Positions 32,262-40,535 of a stretch of DNA of 64,000 nt are shown here, piece after piece. The notes beneath the pieces were generated by a model. That model searched no databases. It was given only the letters and a program-made list of their open reading frames with translations, and was not told the origin of the DNA. Source of the stretch: an uncultured Christensenella sp. (lineage in GTDB: Bacteria; Bacillota; Clostridia; Christensenellales; Borkfalkiaceae); contig CAJUEO010000004.1 in NCBI GenBank assembly GCA_910585685.1, positions 62,001-126,000 on the forward strand, read 5' to 3'. The stretch's first letter is position 1, and every line of letters starts with the position of its first letter. The position numbers were made by a program, and so were the translations under genes.

Positions 32262-32534
32262 TTACTTCTTCGCGGTCTTAGCCGCGTGTCCCTTGAACGT
32301 TCTGGTGGGGGCAAATTCGCCGAGCTTACAGCCGACCATATCTTCGGTAATATATACGGGAACGTGTTTGCGTCCGTCATATACTGCGATAGTGTGTCCT
32401 ACCATCTGGGGGAATATAGTCGTTGCTCTTGACCAGGTCTTTACGACCTTCTTCTCGCCTGCCGCATTCATAGCCAATATTCTCGACATAAGTCTTTCTT
32501 CGGCGTAAGGTCCTTTCTTAATGCTTCTTGACAT
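32262..32534 (-). CDS. rpsS: 30S ribosomal protein S19
   Basis: Head protein of the 30S subunit, 90 aa: MSRSIKKGPYAEERLM, TWSRATTIFPQMVGHTIAV and KLGEFAPTRTFKGHA. Lies 13 nt after rplB and 11 nt before rplV. Confidence 0.98.
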   Translation of the reverse strand: MSRSIKKGPYAEERLMSRILAMNAAGEKKVVKTWSRATTIFPQMVGHTIAVYDGRKHVPVYITEDMVGCKLGEFAPTRTFKGHAAKTAKK

Positions 32535-32547
32535 TGTCTATTCCTCC

Positions 32548-33375
32548 TTAATTGATTCTCTTTAATATGAATTTAGAAGTGGGATTCTTCTTCTTTCTCG
32601 TCTTGTAGCCAAGCGCAGGCTTGCCCCAAGGCGTCATAGGACCGGCATGTCCCACCGGGCTCTTACCCTCACCACCACCATGAGGGTGATCGTTGGGGTT
32701 CATAACCGAGCCGCGGACGGTAGGACGGATTCCGAAGTGACGGGTTTTACCTGCCTTACCTACCCTTACAATCTCGTGTTCGAGGTTGCCGACCTGTCCG
32801 ATAGTTGCTCTGCATTTAAGCGAAACCAATCTCATTTCTCCGGAAGGCATCTTGATTGTAGCGTAGTTGCCCTCTTTTGCCATAATCTGAGCGGAGATAC
32901 CTGCAGACCTTGCGATTTGCGCGCCTCTGCCGGGCTTGAGTTCGATTGCGTGAACAACGGTACCGACGGGGATATCCGCAAGCGCGAGGCAGTTGCCGGA
33001 CTTGATGTCCGCGCCCGAGCCGGAAATTATTTTATCACCGACGTTTAAACCGACGGGAGCGAGAATATATCTCTTTTCTCCGTCAGCATAGGCAAGGAGC
33101 GCGATATGCGCCGAACGGTTGGGGTCGTATTGAATGGATTTGACCGTTGCGGGGATACCGTCCTTGTTGCGCTTGAAGTCGATAATTCTGTATTTGTTTC
33201 TGTTGCCGCCGCCGATGTGACGAACGGAAATTTTACCTTGATTGTTTCTACCGCCAGACTTGCGCTTGTCGTGGAGCAAACTTCTCTCGGGCTTGTCGCC
33301 GGAAAGCTCGCTGTAAGCGCTTACCGTCATAAAACGGCGTGCAGGCGAGGTAGGCTTATATCTCTTTATAGCCAT
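32548..33375 (-). CDS. rplB: 50S ribosomal protein L2
   Basis: Peptidyl-transferase-region protein, 275 aa. Seen are KRYKPTSPARRFMTVS, RHIGGGNRNKYRIIDFKR and the conserved NDHPHGGGEGKSPVGHAGP, including the His near the catalytic centre. Confidence 0.99.
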   Translation of the reverse strand: MAIKRYKPTSPARRFMTVSAYSELSGDKPERSLLHDKRKSGGRNNQGKISVRHIGGGNRNKYRIIDFKRNKDGIPATVKSIQYDPNRSAHIALLAYADGEKRYILAPVGLNVGDKIISGSGADIKSGNCLALADIPVGTVVHAIELKPGRGAQIARSAGISAQIMAKEGNYATIKMPSGEMRLVSLKCRATIGQVGNLEHEIVRVGKAGKTRHFGIRPTVRGSVMNPNDHPHGGGEGKSPVGHAGPMTPWGKPALGYKTRKKKNPTSKFILKRIN

Positions 33376-33387
33376 TTTCGTACCTCC

Positions 33388-33678
33388 TTACGATAACGAA
33401 TTGAAGTACTCAATCGCCTTGGAGTCAGCCGTAAGCTGGACGATTGCCTTCTTGTAGTCGGGAGTGTAGCCTTCGCTTCTTCCCATTCTCTTTTTCTTAC
33501 CCTTGCAGTTTACGGTGTTTACGCTTGCAACCTTTACGTTGAAAAGCTTTTCAACAGCCGCCTTAATCTGAATTTTGTTCGCGGACTTTTTAACGATGAA
33601 CGTGTACTTCTTGTCCGCTATACCGTCGTAACCTTTTTCCGTGAGGAGAGGCTTTAAAATTATATCTTCGGCAAACAT
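33388..33678 (-). CDS. rplW: 50S ribosomal protein L23
   Basis: Tunnel-exit protein and docking site for trigger factor and SRP, 96 aa: ILKPLLTEKGYDG, KYTFIVKKSANKIQIKAAVE and FNVKVASVNTVNCKGKKKR. The ATG overlaps the rplD stop by one base. Confidence 0.98.
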   Translation of the reverse strand: MFAEDIILKPLLTEKGYDGIADKKYTFIVKKSANKIQIKAAVEKLFNVKVASVNTVNCKGKKKRMGRSEGYTPDYKKAIVQLTADSKAIEYFNSLS

Positions 33679-34304
33679 TATTCTCCGTAGACCTCCTCTA
33701 TTTTCTTAATAGCTGCTTTTGTCATAACGACCTTAGCGTTGGCTACCACTTCGTAAGTTGAAATTTGAGCGACGGGCAAAGTCGAAAGGTTGGGCAGGTT
33801 TCTTGCCGCCAAAATTACCTTTTCGTCGTTGCTGTCCATAACTACCACGCAGGTTTTATCGAGCTTCAACGCCGTCTGGAAAGCAACCATTTCCTTGGTC
33901 TTGCCTTCCTTTACTTCAAGGCTGTCCACAACTACAAGTTCACCGTCCGCTACCTTTTTGGAAAGTGCGGAAAGGAGAGCTGCAACCTTTGCCTTTTTGT
34001 TCATATCCTTGGAAAAATCACGGCTCTTGGGAGCGAATACAACGCCGCCCTTTATCCACTGGGGAGCACGGATTGAACCCTGACGAGCGTTACCCGTTCC
34101 CTTCTGGCGCCAGGGCTTTCTGCCGCCGCCCCTTACTTCCGTACGGGTAAGCGTGGATTTTGTTCCCTGTCTTTCGTTTGCAAGCCTTGTTACAATCGCC
34201 TGATGAATGAGGGGTTCGTTGTACTCTACGCCGAACACCTTTTCGTTGAGCTTAAGCGTACCTGCTTCGGTGCCGTCCATTTTATATACTTTTACGCTGG
34301 GCAT
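33678..34304 (-). CDS. rplD: 50S ribosomal protein L4
   Basis: Assembly protein of the 50S with an extended loop into the tunnel, 208 aa: HQAIVTRLANERQGTKSTLTR, GGGRKPWRQKGTGNARQGS and a C-terminal globular domain. In E. coli L4 represses the S10 operon through the leader; the structured leader upstream of rpsJ here makes that worth testing. Confidence 0.98.
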   Translation of the reverse strand: MPSVKVYKMDGTEAGTLKLNEKVFGVEYNEPLIHQAIVTRLANERQGTKSTLTRTEVRGGGRKPWRQKGTGNARQGSIRAPQWIKGGVVFAPKSRDFSKDMNKKAKVAALLSALSKKVADGELVVVDSLEVKEGKTKEMVAFQTALKLDKTCVVVMDSNDEKVILAARNLPNLSTLPVAQISTYEVVANAKVVMTKAAIKKIEEVYGE

Positions 34305-34318
34305 CTTTTAGTACCTCC

Positions 34319-34948
34319 TTATTTCACGGTGTCGTTAATCGTAACGACTGCGCCGTTGGGTCCGGGAAGCGAACCCTTGATAAGTAAACAGTTTCTCTCT
34401 ACGTCTACTCTGACAATTTCGAGGTTTTGTACGGTTACGTTTTCAACACCGTACTGACCTGCGAGGTGTTTATTCTTGAACACGCGCGAAGGGGAGCTGT
34501 TAGCGCCCATTGAACCGGGTTCCCTGTGTACGGGGCCTACGCCGTGCGTTTCCTTTAAACGGTGCTGGTTCCAACGCTTGATAACGCCGCTGTAACCGTG
34601 ACCTTTGGATACGCCGTGTACGTCTACTTTGTCACCGGCAGCGAACACGTCAACCTTGATTTCCGCGCCGACGGCGTAAGAAGCCGTATCGTCAAGACGG
34701 AATTCCTTCAACACTTTGCAGGGCTTAACGCCTGCTTTCTTGAACTGTCCGAGTTCGGGTTTTGTCAAATTCTTTTCCTTTGCTTCGTCAAAACCGAGTT
34801 TTAATGCGGCATAGCCGTCTTTTTCAACAGTTTTGATTTGCACTACGGGACAAGGACCGGCTTCGACTACCGTTACGGGAATAACCTTGCCCTCTGCCGT
34901 AAATACCTGTGTCATTCCGGCTTTACGACCGATGATTGCTTTATTCAT
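34319..34948 (-). CDS. rplC: 50S ribosomal protein L3
   Basis: Early 50S assembly protein, 209 aa: GRKAGMTQVFTAEGKVIPVT, KGHGYSGVIKRWNQHRL and HREPGSMGANSSPSRVFKNK. A 133-nt gap separates it from rpsJ, with AT-rich sequence and a small CGTC-TTACA-GACG hairpin but no clear promoter. Confidence 0.98.
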   Translation of the reverse strand: MNKAIIGRKAGMTQVFTAEGKVIPVTVVEAGPCPVVQIKTVEKDGYAALKLGFDEAKEKNLTKPELGQFKKAGVKPCKVLKEFRLDDTASYAVGAEIKVDVFAAGDKVDVHGVSKGHGYSGVIKRWNQHRLKETHGVGPVHREPGSMGANSSPSRVFKNKHLAGQYGVENVTVQNLEIVRVDVERNCLLIKGSLPGPNGAVVTINDTVK

Positions 34949-35081
34949 TGATAAAGTTCTCCTTTTAAATTTTTATTTTCAGATACCGCGCCTCAGCGTT
35001 CCGCCGTTAAGTTTAAAACTTTCGTCGTCTGTAAGACGTAGAGTATCAATTTGTCAAATTAATTATTATATATGGTATAGA

Positions 35082-35381
35082 TTAAAGCTTGATTTTGATA
35101 TCGACGCCTGCAGGCAACTGAACAGTGTCAAGAAGCTTTGCGTTGGGCGTGTACAAATCGATTATGCGCTTATAGGTGCGCTGCTCGAACTGTTCGCGGC
35201 TGTCCTTATACTTGTGGGGGGAACGAAGTATGGTTACTATTTCCTTTTCGGTGGGAAGGGGAATGGGACCCGATACCTTTGCTCCGCTCTTTTTCATGGT
35301 TTCGACAATGCGTGAAGCCGCAAGGTCGACAAGCTCGTGATCGTAAGCTGCAAGTTTGATTCTTATTTTTTGTCCTGCCAT
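35082..35381 (-). CDS. rpsJ: 30S ribosomal protein S10
   Basis: Small-subunit protein, also the transcription factor NusE, 99 aa: MAGQKIRIKLAAYDHELVD, SGPIPLPTEKEIVTILRSPH and REQFEQRTYKRIIDL. It is the first gene of the ribosomal superoperon and follows a leader of about 230 nt. Confidence 0.99.
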   Translation of the reverse strand: MAGQKIRIKLAAYDHELVDLAASRIVETMKKSGAKVSGPIPLPTEKEIVTILRSPHKYKDSREQFEQRTYKRIIDLYTPNAKLLDTVQLPAGVDIKIKL

Positions 35382-35613
35382 TTTTTAACTCCTTTATACT
35401 AACAAGAAAAATTTTTTATTCGCGCCAACTTAACCGTGCGTGTCGCGGATTTACCAATTAAAAAACACCGAAGTTTCGGCGTAGGGTAAAGCCACGGTTA
35501 GTCGCAGGGGTCAAGCCCCCACATTTGTCGGTGCAAATTATCTGCGACGGGAGCTTTTTGCCGTCATTTTACAGTAACTTTGCACGTCAACCCACATACA
35601 CATTTTTACGCGC
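35382..35613 (-). promoter_or_regulatory. structured 5' leader of the S10 operon
   Basis: Three nested elements are visible. GTCGCAG/CTGCGAC (35501-35507 with 35542-35548) encloses a GGGG-loop-CCCC hairpin. TAACCGTG/CACGGTTA (35431-35438 with 35493-35500) forms a long-range pairing. Between the arms of the second pair lies a terminator-like hairpin at 35465-35482 with a T-run. The arrangement suits transcription attenuation, perhaps by L4, but the ligand is unknown. Confidence 0.6.
35465..35482 (-). terminator. intrinsic terminator inside the S10 leader (attenuator)
   Basis: On the minus strand ACGCCGA pairs with TCGGTGT around a 4-nt loop and is followed by five further T, about 80 nt before rpsJ. 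Confidence 0.6.
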
Positions 35614-35619
35614 TTAACT

Positions 35620-35648
35620 ATTATATAAAAACAAAACTTAAAAGTCAA
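35620..35648 (-). promoter_or_regulatory. promoter of the S10-spc superoperon
   Basis: TTGACT (35643-35648), 17-nt spacer, TATAAT (35620-35625), with the start region AGTTAAGC shared with the rpmE promoter. Confidence 0.88.
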
Positions 35649-35893
35649 CGGAATTTTGCCCTGTTTTTAATGTTTTTTGCCACTTTTTAAGCGTTTTAAG
35701 CCTGTTTTTTGCAATTTTGCATTAAAATGCGCCGTCTTGCGCAATTTGTTACAATATATTGACGCAAGACGGCGAAAAATCCCGTATTTAGGTGTTTAAA
35801 TTTATGTATTATATTTTCTTATGGACTTTTTAAAATGTTATATAATTTCAAAACTACCGAAATTTAACTGTATTTTTGTTAATTTTTAAAAAT
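35649..35893. other. AT-rich gene-free region
   Basis: No gene is seen. The only clear structure is an 11-bp inverted repeat, GCCGTCTTGCG at 35731-35741 and CGCAAGACGGC at 35763-35773, with a 21-nt loop and no T-run on either side. It lies downstream of the LRR lipoprotein gene and upstream of the S10 promoter. Confidence 0.6.
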
Positions 35894-37303
35894 TCAGGCA
35901 TTGTCCGACGTATAAGTTACTTCTTCGTCAAGGCATTTGACGCACATTTTCTGCACGTTGCCGTACCAATTTAATCCCAAATCAACGTTGACCCAATCCG
36001 CCTTGGTGCCGTTATAATTTATTTGGGCAATGTCGCTACCCGAGAAGTCGAAAGCACTGTCACCTATACTTTCAATCGTACTCGGTAATATTACGGCAGC
36101 AAGCTTAACGCACTCGTCAAACGCGTGATTGCCTATCGATTTTAGATTTTCGGGCAACACTACTTCGGAAAGGTTTTCGCACCGAGAAAAAGCGCTGTCC
36201 TCTATTCCCGTTATTCCGCGAGATAACACCACGCTTTCAAGACTTATCCAACCGCTGAACGCGCGCGAGGGCACAGCCCCCTCTCCCGTCAAGGTAAGCA
36301 TAGTCAAATTATCGGGCAAATAGCCGTTGAACAGCTGAGAAAAGGAGCCTGATGCTCCCACCGTAACGGGCACCGCAAGAAATTCAAGCGCCGAACAGTC
36401 ATAAAGCACGCCGGTACCGACGTATTCCACGCTTTGAGGAATAACTATGCGAGACAGCGACGAGCAATACGCAAACGCGTCTTCCCCGAGAAAATGTAAC
36501 TTCTCCGTAAACGAAATTGACTGCAACGCCACACAATTTGAAAACGCGTTTATTCCAACTCTTGTCACACCCTTACAGCCCGTAACCGACTTCAAACCAA
36601 TACAGCCGTTAAAAGCTCTACCGTTTATTTGAGTAACGCTTTCGGGAATATCAACCGAAGTTATACTAAATCTGCTCGAAAATGCGTCGTAGTCTACCAC
36701 CGTTACGCCGTCGGCTATCACAATTTCTCCGCGCAGTTGTTTGGGTACATGTATCATATCCGTCAATTCCGCATTATAAAGTATTCCGCTTTGACTGACG
36801 TATCTCGGGTTGCCGCTTTGCACCTCTATTTTTTCCAACACGTTGCACTGCTCAAATGCGGTAGTATTTATTTCGATTACGGTATCGGGAATTATTACGG
36901 TTTTGGCATAATAGCTTTGAAGCGCACGGTTCGCAACAGCCACGACCGGCAGACCGTTATATTCCGAAGGTATGCCCAAAATTTCGGAAGTATCGGAGCC
37001 GCTCATACCATATACTCTGTAACCGCTAACCATATTGACGCCAAGTCGCACGCTATACTGTTGATACAAAAGATTTGCACTTTCCATATAGTGTCCGCAG
37101 ACGGTACAAAAGCCGCCCTCAAAGGAATGCGACTCTTTTTCAGGCTCGACGTCGTGCGGACAAACGACCTCGCGCCAATGCCCTGCGGAGTCATACTCCC
37201 AATTTTCGGAATATCTGTGAGGAGGTATGCAAGCCGTGCAGACAAGCGCGGCGCAAATAGCTACAAATAAAGTACATAAAATAATCAAACACTTCTTTTT
37301 CAT
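35894..37303 (-). CDS. BspA-type leucine-rich repeat lipoprotein
   Basis: A 469-aa exported protein from the ATG at 37303. The first 25 residues form a signal peptide ending CTAC (Cys25), an imperfect lipobox. A Cys/His-containing region follows (HWREVVCPHDVEPE, then FCTVCGHYM near residue 60), and the rest is LRR_5/BspA-type repeats with the pattern IPDTVIEINTTAFEQC, IPESVTQINGRAFNGC, LPENLKSIGNHAFDEC. Such proteins are surface adhesins in gut and oral bacteria. The longer upstream frame is rejected since it has no start signal. No Shine-Dalgarno is present. Confidence 0.9.
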   Translation of the reverse strand: MKKKCLIILCTLFVAICAALVCTACIPPHRYSENWEYDSAGHWREVVCPHDVEPEKESHSFEGGFCTVCGHYMESANLLYQQYSVRLGVNMVSGYRVYGMSGSDTSEILGIPSEYNGLPVVAVANRALQSYYAKTVIIPDTVIEINTTAFEQCNVLEKIEVQSGNPRYVSQSGILYNAELTDMIHVPKQLRGEIVIADGVTVVDYDAFSSRFSITSVDIPESVTQINGRAFNGCIGLKSVTGCKGVTRVGINAFSNCVALQSISFTEKLHFLGEDAFAYCSSLSRIVIPQSVEYVGTGVLYDCSALEFLAVPVTVGASGSFSQLFNGYLPDNLTMLTLTGEGAVPSRAFSGWISLESVVLSRGITGIEDSAFSRCENLSEVVLPENLKSIGNHAFDECVKLAAVILPSTIESIGDSAFDFSGSDIAQINYNGTKADWVNVDLGLNWYGNVQKMCVKCLDEEVTYTSDNA

Positions 37304-37312
37304 ATCAATATA

Positions 37313-37341
37313 TAAATAGTACATTTTTACAAAAAAGTCAA
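37313..37341 (-). promoter_or_regulatory. possible short-leader promoter of the LRR lipoprotein gene
   Basis: TTGACT (37336-37341), 17-nt spacer, TATTTA (37313-37318). The ATG follows after nine nt, so the expected leader is about three nt. Confidence 0.55.
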
Positions 37342-37378
37342 GTGATAAGATATATTTTAATAAATTACGGCATACCCC

Positions 37379-37406
37379 TTGAAAAAACAAAAATGTGTGG
37401 TATAAT
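37379..37406 (+). promoter_or_regulatory. promoter of the EF-G paralogue gene
   Basis: TTGAAA (37379-37384), 16-nt spacer, TATAAT (37401-37406). A small hairpin, TATCCGTTT/AAACGGGATA, lies in the leader just before the Shine-Dalgarno. Confidence 0.8.
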
Positions 37407-37448
37407 TGAATAAATATCCGTTTTAATAAACGGGATAAGGGGACAAAT

Positions 37449-39503
37449 ATGAATATTACGGCTAAAGAGATCAGAAACGTAGCGGTTATCGGGCACAGCG
37501 GAGAGGGAAAAACTACGCTGTGCGAGGCAATGCTGTTCAACGGCGGAGTTATTGACAGAATGGGCAAGGTCGAGGACGGTACAACCGTTATGGACTTTGA
37601 CGAGCTTGAAAAAGCAAAAAAGACCTCCGTCTACACTTCGGTTGCATACCTTATGTGGAAGGGCATAAAGATAAATTTGCTGGATTTGCCCGGCTTCTAC
37701 GACTTCGAGGGGGAACGGCACGAGGGACTTGCGGCTTGCGGCGCGGCGGTACTGGTAATAGGCGCAAACGGCGTGCTGCCCATCGGCGCGGAGAGCGTGG
37801 TTGAATATTGTCTGAAACTCGGCAAACCGCTTGTAATATTTATTAACGGAATGGATAAAGCCAACGCCGACTACACGGGCACGCTAAACGCGTTGAAAGA
37901 GAAATACGCCGGCAAGCTTGCACCCATTCAACTGCCGATTATGGCGGAGGGCAAAATGACGGGCTACTTGAACGCCATTCAGGAAAAAGCTTACAAATTC
38001 TCCACCCAAGGCCCTCAGGAAATACAAATTCCCGAAGAATTAAGGCAGCAAATGGACGATATGCAGGCGTCGCTTATGGAAACGGCAGCCGAAAACGACG
38101 ATATATTGCTTGACAAATATTTCGAGGACGGAAAACTTTCAAAGGACGACACCGTCCACGGAATAAGGCGCGGCATTGCGACGGGCAGTGTAATACCCGT
38201 TATGGCAGGAAGCGCGCTTCAGAACAGGGGCGTAATAAATTTGCTTGACGAAATAGTAAGATATATGCCCAACGCCAACGAGCGTAAAAATTCACTTGCA
38301 ACGGACATCAACGCGGACGAGATTATCAGTGTTGAATGCGAGGAAAACGCACCGTTTGCCGCGCAGGTATTCAAGACCGTTTACGACTCCTACTCGGGCA
38401 AGCTAAACTATCTTAAAGTTTTCCGCGGCTGTGTCAAGACGGGTCAGACAGTTTTAAACTCGAACACGGGCGTCGAGGAGAGGGTCGGTCAACTTTTCCT
38501 TTTAAAGGGCAAAAAGTGCGAACTTGTAAACGAGATTTGCGCCGGAGATATAGGAGCTATAAACAAGCTTACGAGTACGGATACAAACCACACCCTGTGC
38601 GCGATTGGCACGTCGATACAGTTCGACCCCATACGCTTCCCCCGCCCCTCGCTTTCGCTTGCGGTCAAGTCCGCAAACAAGGGTGACGAGGACAAAATGT
38701 TTGCCGGCTTTAATAAAATGTGCGAGGAAGACTATACTTTTTCGGTAGAAAAACGCGCCGACACCAACGAGCTTATTTTGAGCGGTCAGGGTGAAGTTCA
38801 TATAGAAATGCTTGCAAAAAAACTTAAAGCGCGCTACGGATTAGACGTAATTTTAACCGAGCCGAAAATTCCCTACCGCGAAACCATACGCACCGTTGCC
38901 GAAGCCGAGGGCAAGCACAAAAAGCAGTCTGGCGGTCACGGACAATACGGGCACTGCAAGGTTCGCTTCGAGCCGTGCGAGGCTGAATTTGAGTTTGGGG
39001 ACGAAGTAGTCGGCGGTGCGGTGCCGCGCCAATATATACCTGCGGTTGAAAAGGGACTTAAAGAATGTATGAGCCGCGGCGTGCTTGCAGAGTATCCCGT
39101 GACGGGCGTTCGCGCGGTATTGTACGACGGAAGCTATCACGACGTCGACTCGTCGGAAATGGCGTTTAAAGCGGCGGCGGCGCTTGCGTTCAAAGAGGGA
39201 ATTAAAAAAGCCAAACCCGTAATTTTAGAGCCGGTTATGAAGCTTAAAGTTTTGGTCGACGGAGAGTATCTGGGCGGAGTTATGGGGGATATTTCAAAGC
39301 GCCGCGGCAGAATTTCGGACAGCAGCGCCGAGGGCGGATTGACTTTGGTTGTTGCAGAAGTTCCGCTTTCGGAAATTACCAAGTACGCAACCGACCTGCG
39401 CGGACTCACTCGCGGACAGGGCAAATTTACGACAGAGTTTTTGCGCTATGAAGAAGTTCCGCCCCAAGCAGCAGAAAAAATTATAGCCGACAGTAAAAAA
39501 TAA
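37449..39503 (+). CDS. elongation factor G-like GTPase (EF-G paralogue)
   Basis: A 684-aa translation GTPase with all five EF-G domains, but not the housekeeping EF-G. The P-loop is intact (G15-HSGEGK-T22). The switch II motif reads DLPGFYDF, so the catalytic His of DTPGHVDF is replaced by F83, and the base-recognition NKxD reads N133-G-M-D136. Domain IV is present (KKQSGGHGQYGHCKVRFEP), as is the C-terminal GMGDI-like GVMGDISKRRGRI. It belongs to the EF-G2-like group whose role is not settled. It stands alone with its own promoter, AAGGGGA and terminator; rpsL, rpsG and tuf are not adjacent. Confidence 0.92.
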   Translation: MNITAKEIRNVAVIGHSGEGKTTLCEAMLFNGGVIDRMGKVEDGTTVMDFDELEKAKKTSVYTSVAYLMWKGIKINLLDLPGFYDFEGERHEGLAACGAAVLVIGANGVLPIGAESVVEYCLKLGKPLVIFINGMDKANADYTGTLNALKEKYAGKLAPIQLPIMAEGKMTGYLNAIQEKAYKFSTQGPQEIQIPEELRQQMDDMQASLMETAAENDDILLDKYFEDGKLSKDDTVHGIRRGIATGSVIPVMAGSALQNRGVINLLDEIVRYMPNANERKNSLATDINADEIISVECEENAPFAAQVFKTVYDSYSGKLNYLKVFRGCVKTGQTVLNSNTGVEERVGQLFLLKGKKCELVNEICAGDIGAINKLTSTDTNHTLCAIGTSIQFDPIRFPRPSLSLAVKSANKGDEDKMFAGFNKMCEEDYTFSVEKRADTNELILSGQGEVHIEMLAKKLKARYGLDVILTEPKIPYRETIRTVAEAEGKHKKQSGGHGQYGHCKVRFEPCEAEFEFGDEVVGGAVPRQYIPAVEKGLKECMSRGVLAEYPVTGVRAVLYDGSYHDVDSSEMAFKAAAALAFKEGIKKAKPVILEPVMKLKVLVDGEYLGGVMGDISKRRGRISDSSAEGGLTLVVAEVPLSEITKYATDLRGLTRGQGKFTTEFLRYEEVPPQAAEKIIADSKK

Positions 39504-39510
39504 AAAAAGC

Positions 39511-39536
39511 AAGCCGCATTTTTAAAAATGCGGCTT
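39511..39536. terminator. bidirectional terminator
   Basis: A perfect 26-bp palindrome with core AAGCCGCATTTTT/AAAAATGCGGCTT, between convergent genes ending at 39503 and 39584. Confidence 0.85.
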
Positions 39537-39583
39537 ATCTTTCTTTTAAAAATATAAGCATTTGCTCAATTGACGTGTAAATT

Positions 39584-40534
39584 TTAATAATAAGTTACAA
39601 CTATTTCTTCGGGCGGCTCGGCTGTTTCCACCTTTTCAGCGATAAGAACGGGACCTTCGGCACGGTAAACGTCATTATACTGCGTAGTAACCGTGGCGGT
39701 AACAGTCAGCCAATCGCGCGTTTTTACGCCCTTGATAAGATTAGCTATGTTAACCGCAAAGCCGTCGTAGGAAATGTCGGCTTCGCAACAGGTCATAATA
39801 TGCCTGCCAAGCACTATAAATCCCTTGGGAACGCGCTTTGAAACTGCCGCCATTCCCTTAAATCTGACCTTTTTACCCTCGTAATCGGCGGCATTTTCCG
39901 CCAAGTCGCGGTAGAACCAGGCAAAATCCCTGTCCTCGATTTCAATGACGGGCGCGCCCTTATCGAACGGCATAGGGTCCTCGATTTCGTCAAAGGTAAC
40001 TTTGCCGCCGACGTATTCATATACAATGTCGGGTCGGCGCGAAATTCCGCGCACTACTTTATGAAAATCAAGCTGTTCAAACTCTCCCTTAAAGCGGTTA
40101 AAAACTACCATTTGCGTCATCTGTATTTTATCGAATACAAGCTGGCGCATATTTTTATTATAGTTTAAAAACGTCGTCGCGTCGAAGAAAGTCATAATCT
40201 GGTTTATTATCCAGCTTTCGGGCATAGACTCGAAAAACTTTTCCAAAAGCCAAGTGCCGTTGTACTCGACAATTACCCTCTGCACGCCGTATTTTTCGGT
40301 CAGACGGTTCAGGTTTTCCTGCGTTAGCTCGTCCTCGCTTTCAAGCGTTACCTTCGTGACGTATTTTACGTTGAAGCTGTCGGGATTGTATTCCTCGTCC
40401 CCCTCTTCGCAGACGAGAAGCAAAGTCTTTTCTCCCGTATCCATTCTCGGGTCCTCGAGCGTTTCCTGTATAAATTTAGTCTTGCCCGAATCGAGAAAAC
40501 CCAAAAAGAGATATACGGCTATTCCCTCGTCCAT
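39584..40534 (-). CDS. CobW/G3E-like GTPase fused to a DUF1980/YcgQ-like domain
   Basis: A 316-aa protein with two parts. The N-terminal 200 residues resemble a G3E GTPase: GFLDSGKTKFI is the P-loop, but the CxCC metal motif is absent and the NKxD reads FNRF. The C-terminal 110 residues match the DUF1980/YcgQ pattern (RFKGMAAVSKRVPKGFIVLG, then MTCCEADISYDGFAV and DWLTVTATV), normally attached to a permease partner. The ATG at 40534 is one nt after the stop of the His-rich CobW protein, so they are coupled. A metal-handling role is inference from the partner and the domains. Confidence 0.85.
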   Translation of the reverse strand: MDEGIAVYLFLGFLDSGKTKFIQETLEDPRMDTGEKTLLLVCEEGDEEYNPDSFNVKYVTKVTLESEDELTQENLNRLTEKYGVQRVIVEYNGTWLLEKFFESMPESWIINQIMTFFDATTFLNYNKNMRQLVFDKIQMTQMVVFNRFKGEFEQLDFHKVVRGISRRPDIVYEYVGGKVTFDEIEDPMPFDKGAPVIEIEDRDFAWFYRDLAENAADYEGKKVRFKGMAAVSKRVPKGFIVLGRHIMTCCEADISYDGFAVNIANLIKGVKTRDWLTVTATVTTQYNDVYRAEGPVLIAEKVETAEPPEEIVVTYY

Positions 40535-40535
40535 A

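Noticed and set aside
35382..35648. T-box or SAM-type riboswitch in the S10 leader
   Set aside because: No T-box antiterminator core or recognised riboswitch core was found, and the downstream genes are ribosomal.
35894..37567. Longer frame of the LRR lipoprotein gene starting at 37567
   Set aside because: The extra 88 residues would be read through the neighbouring promoters and part of the EF-G gene on the other strand; a signal peptide begins at 37303.
37449..39503. EF-G paralogue considered as a tetracycline-resistance ribosomal protection protein
   Set aside because: Domain IV and the overall motif set look like EF-G/EF-G2 rather than TetM/TetO, and there is no mobile-element context.
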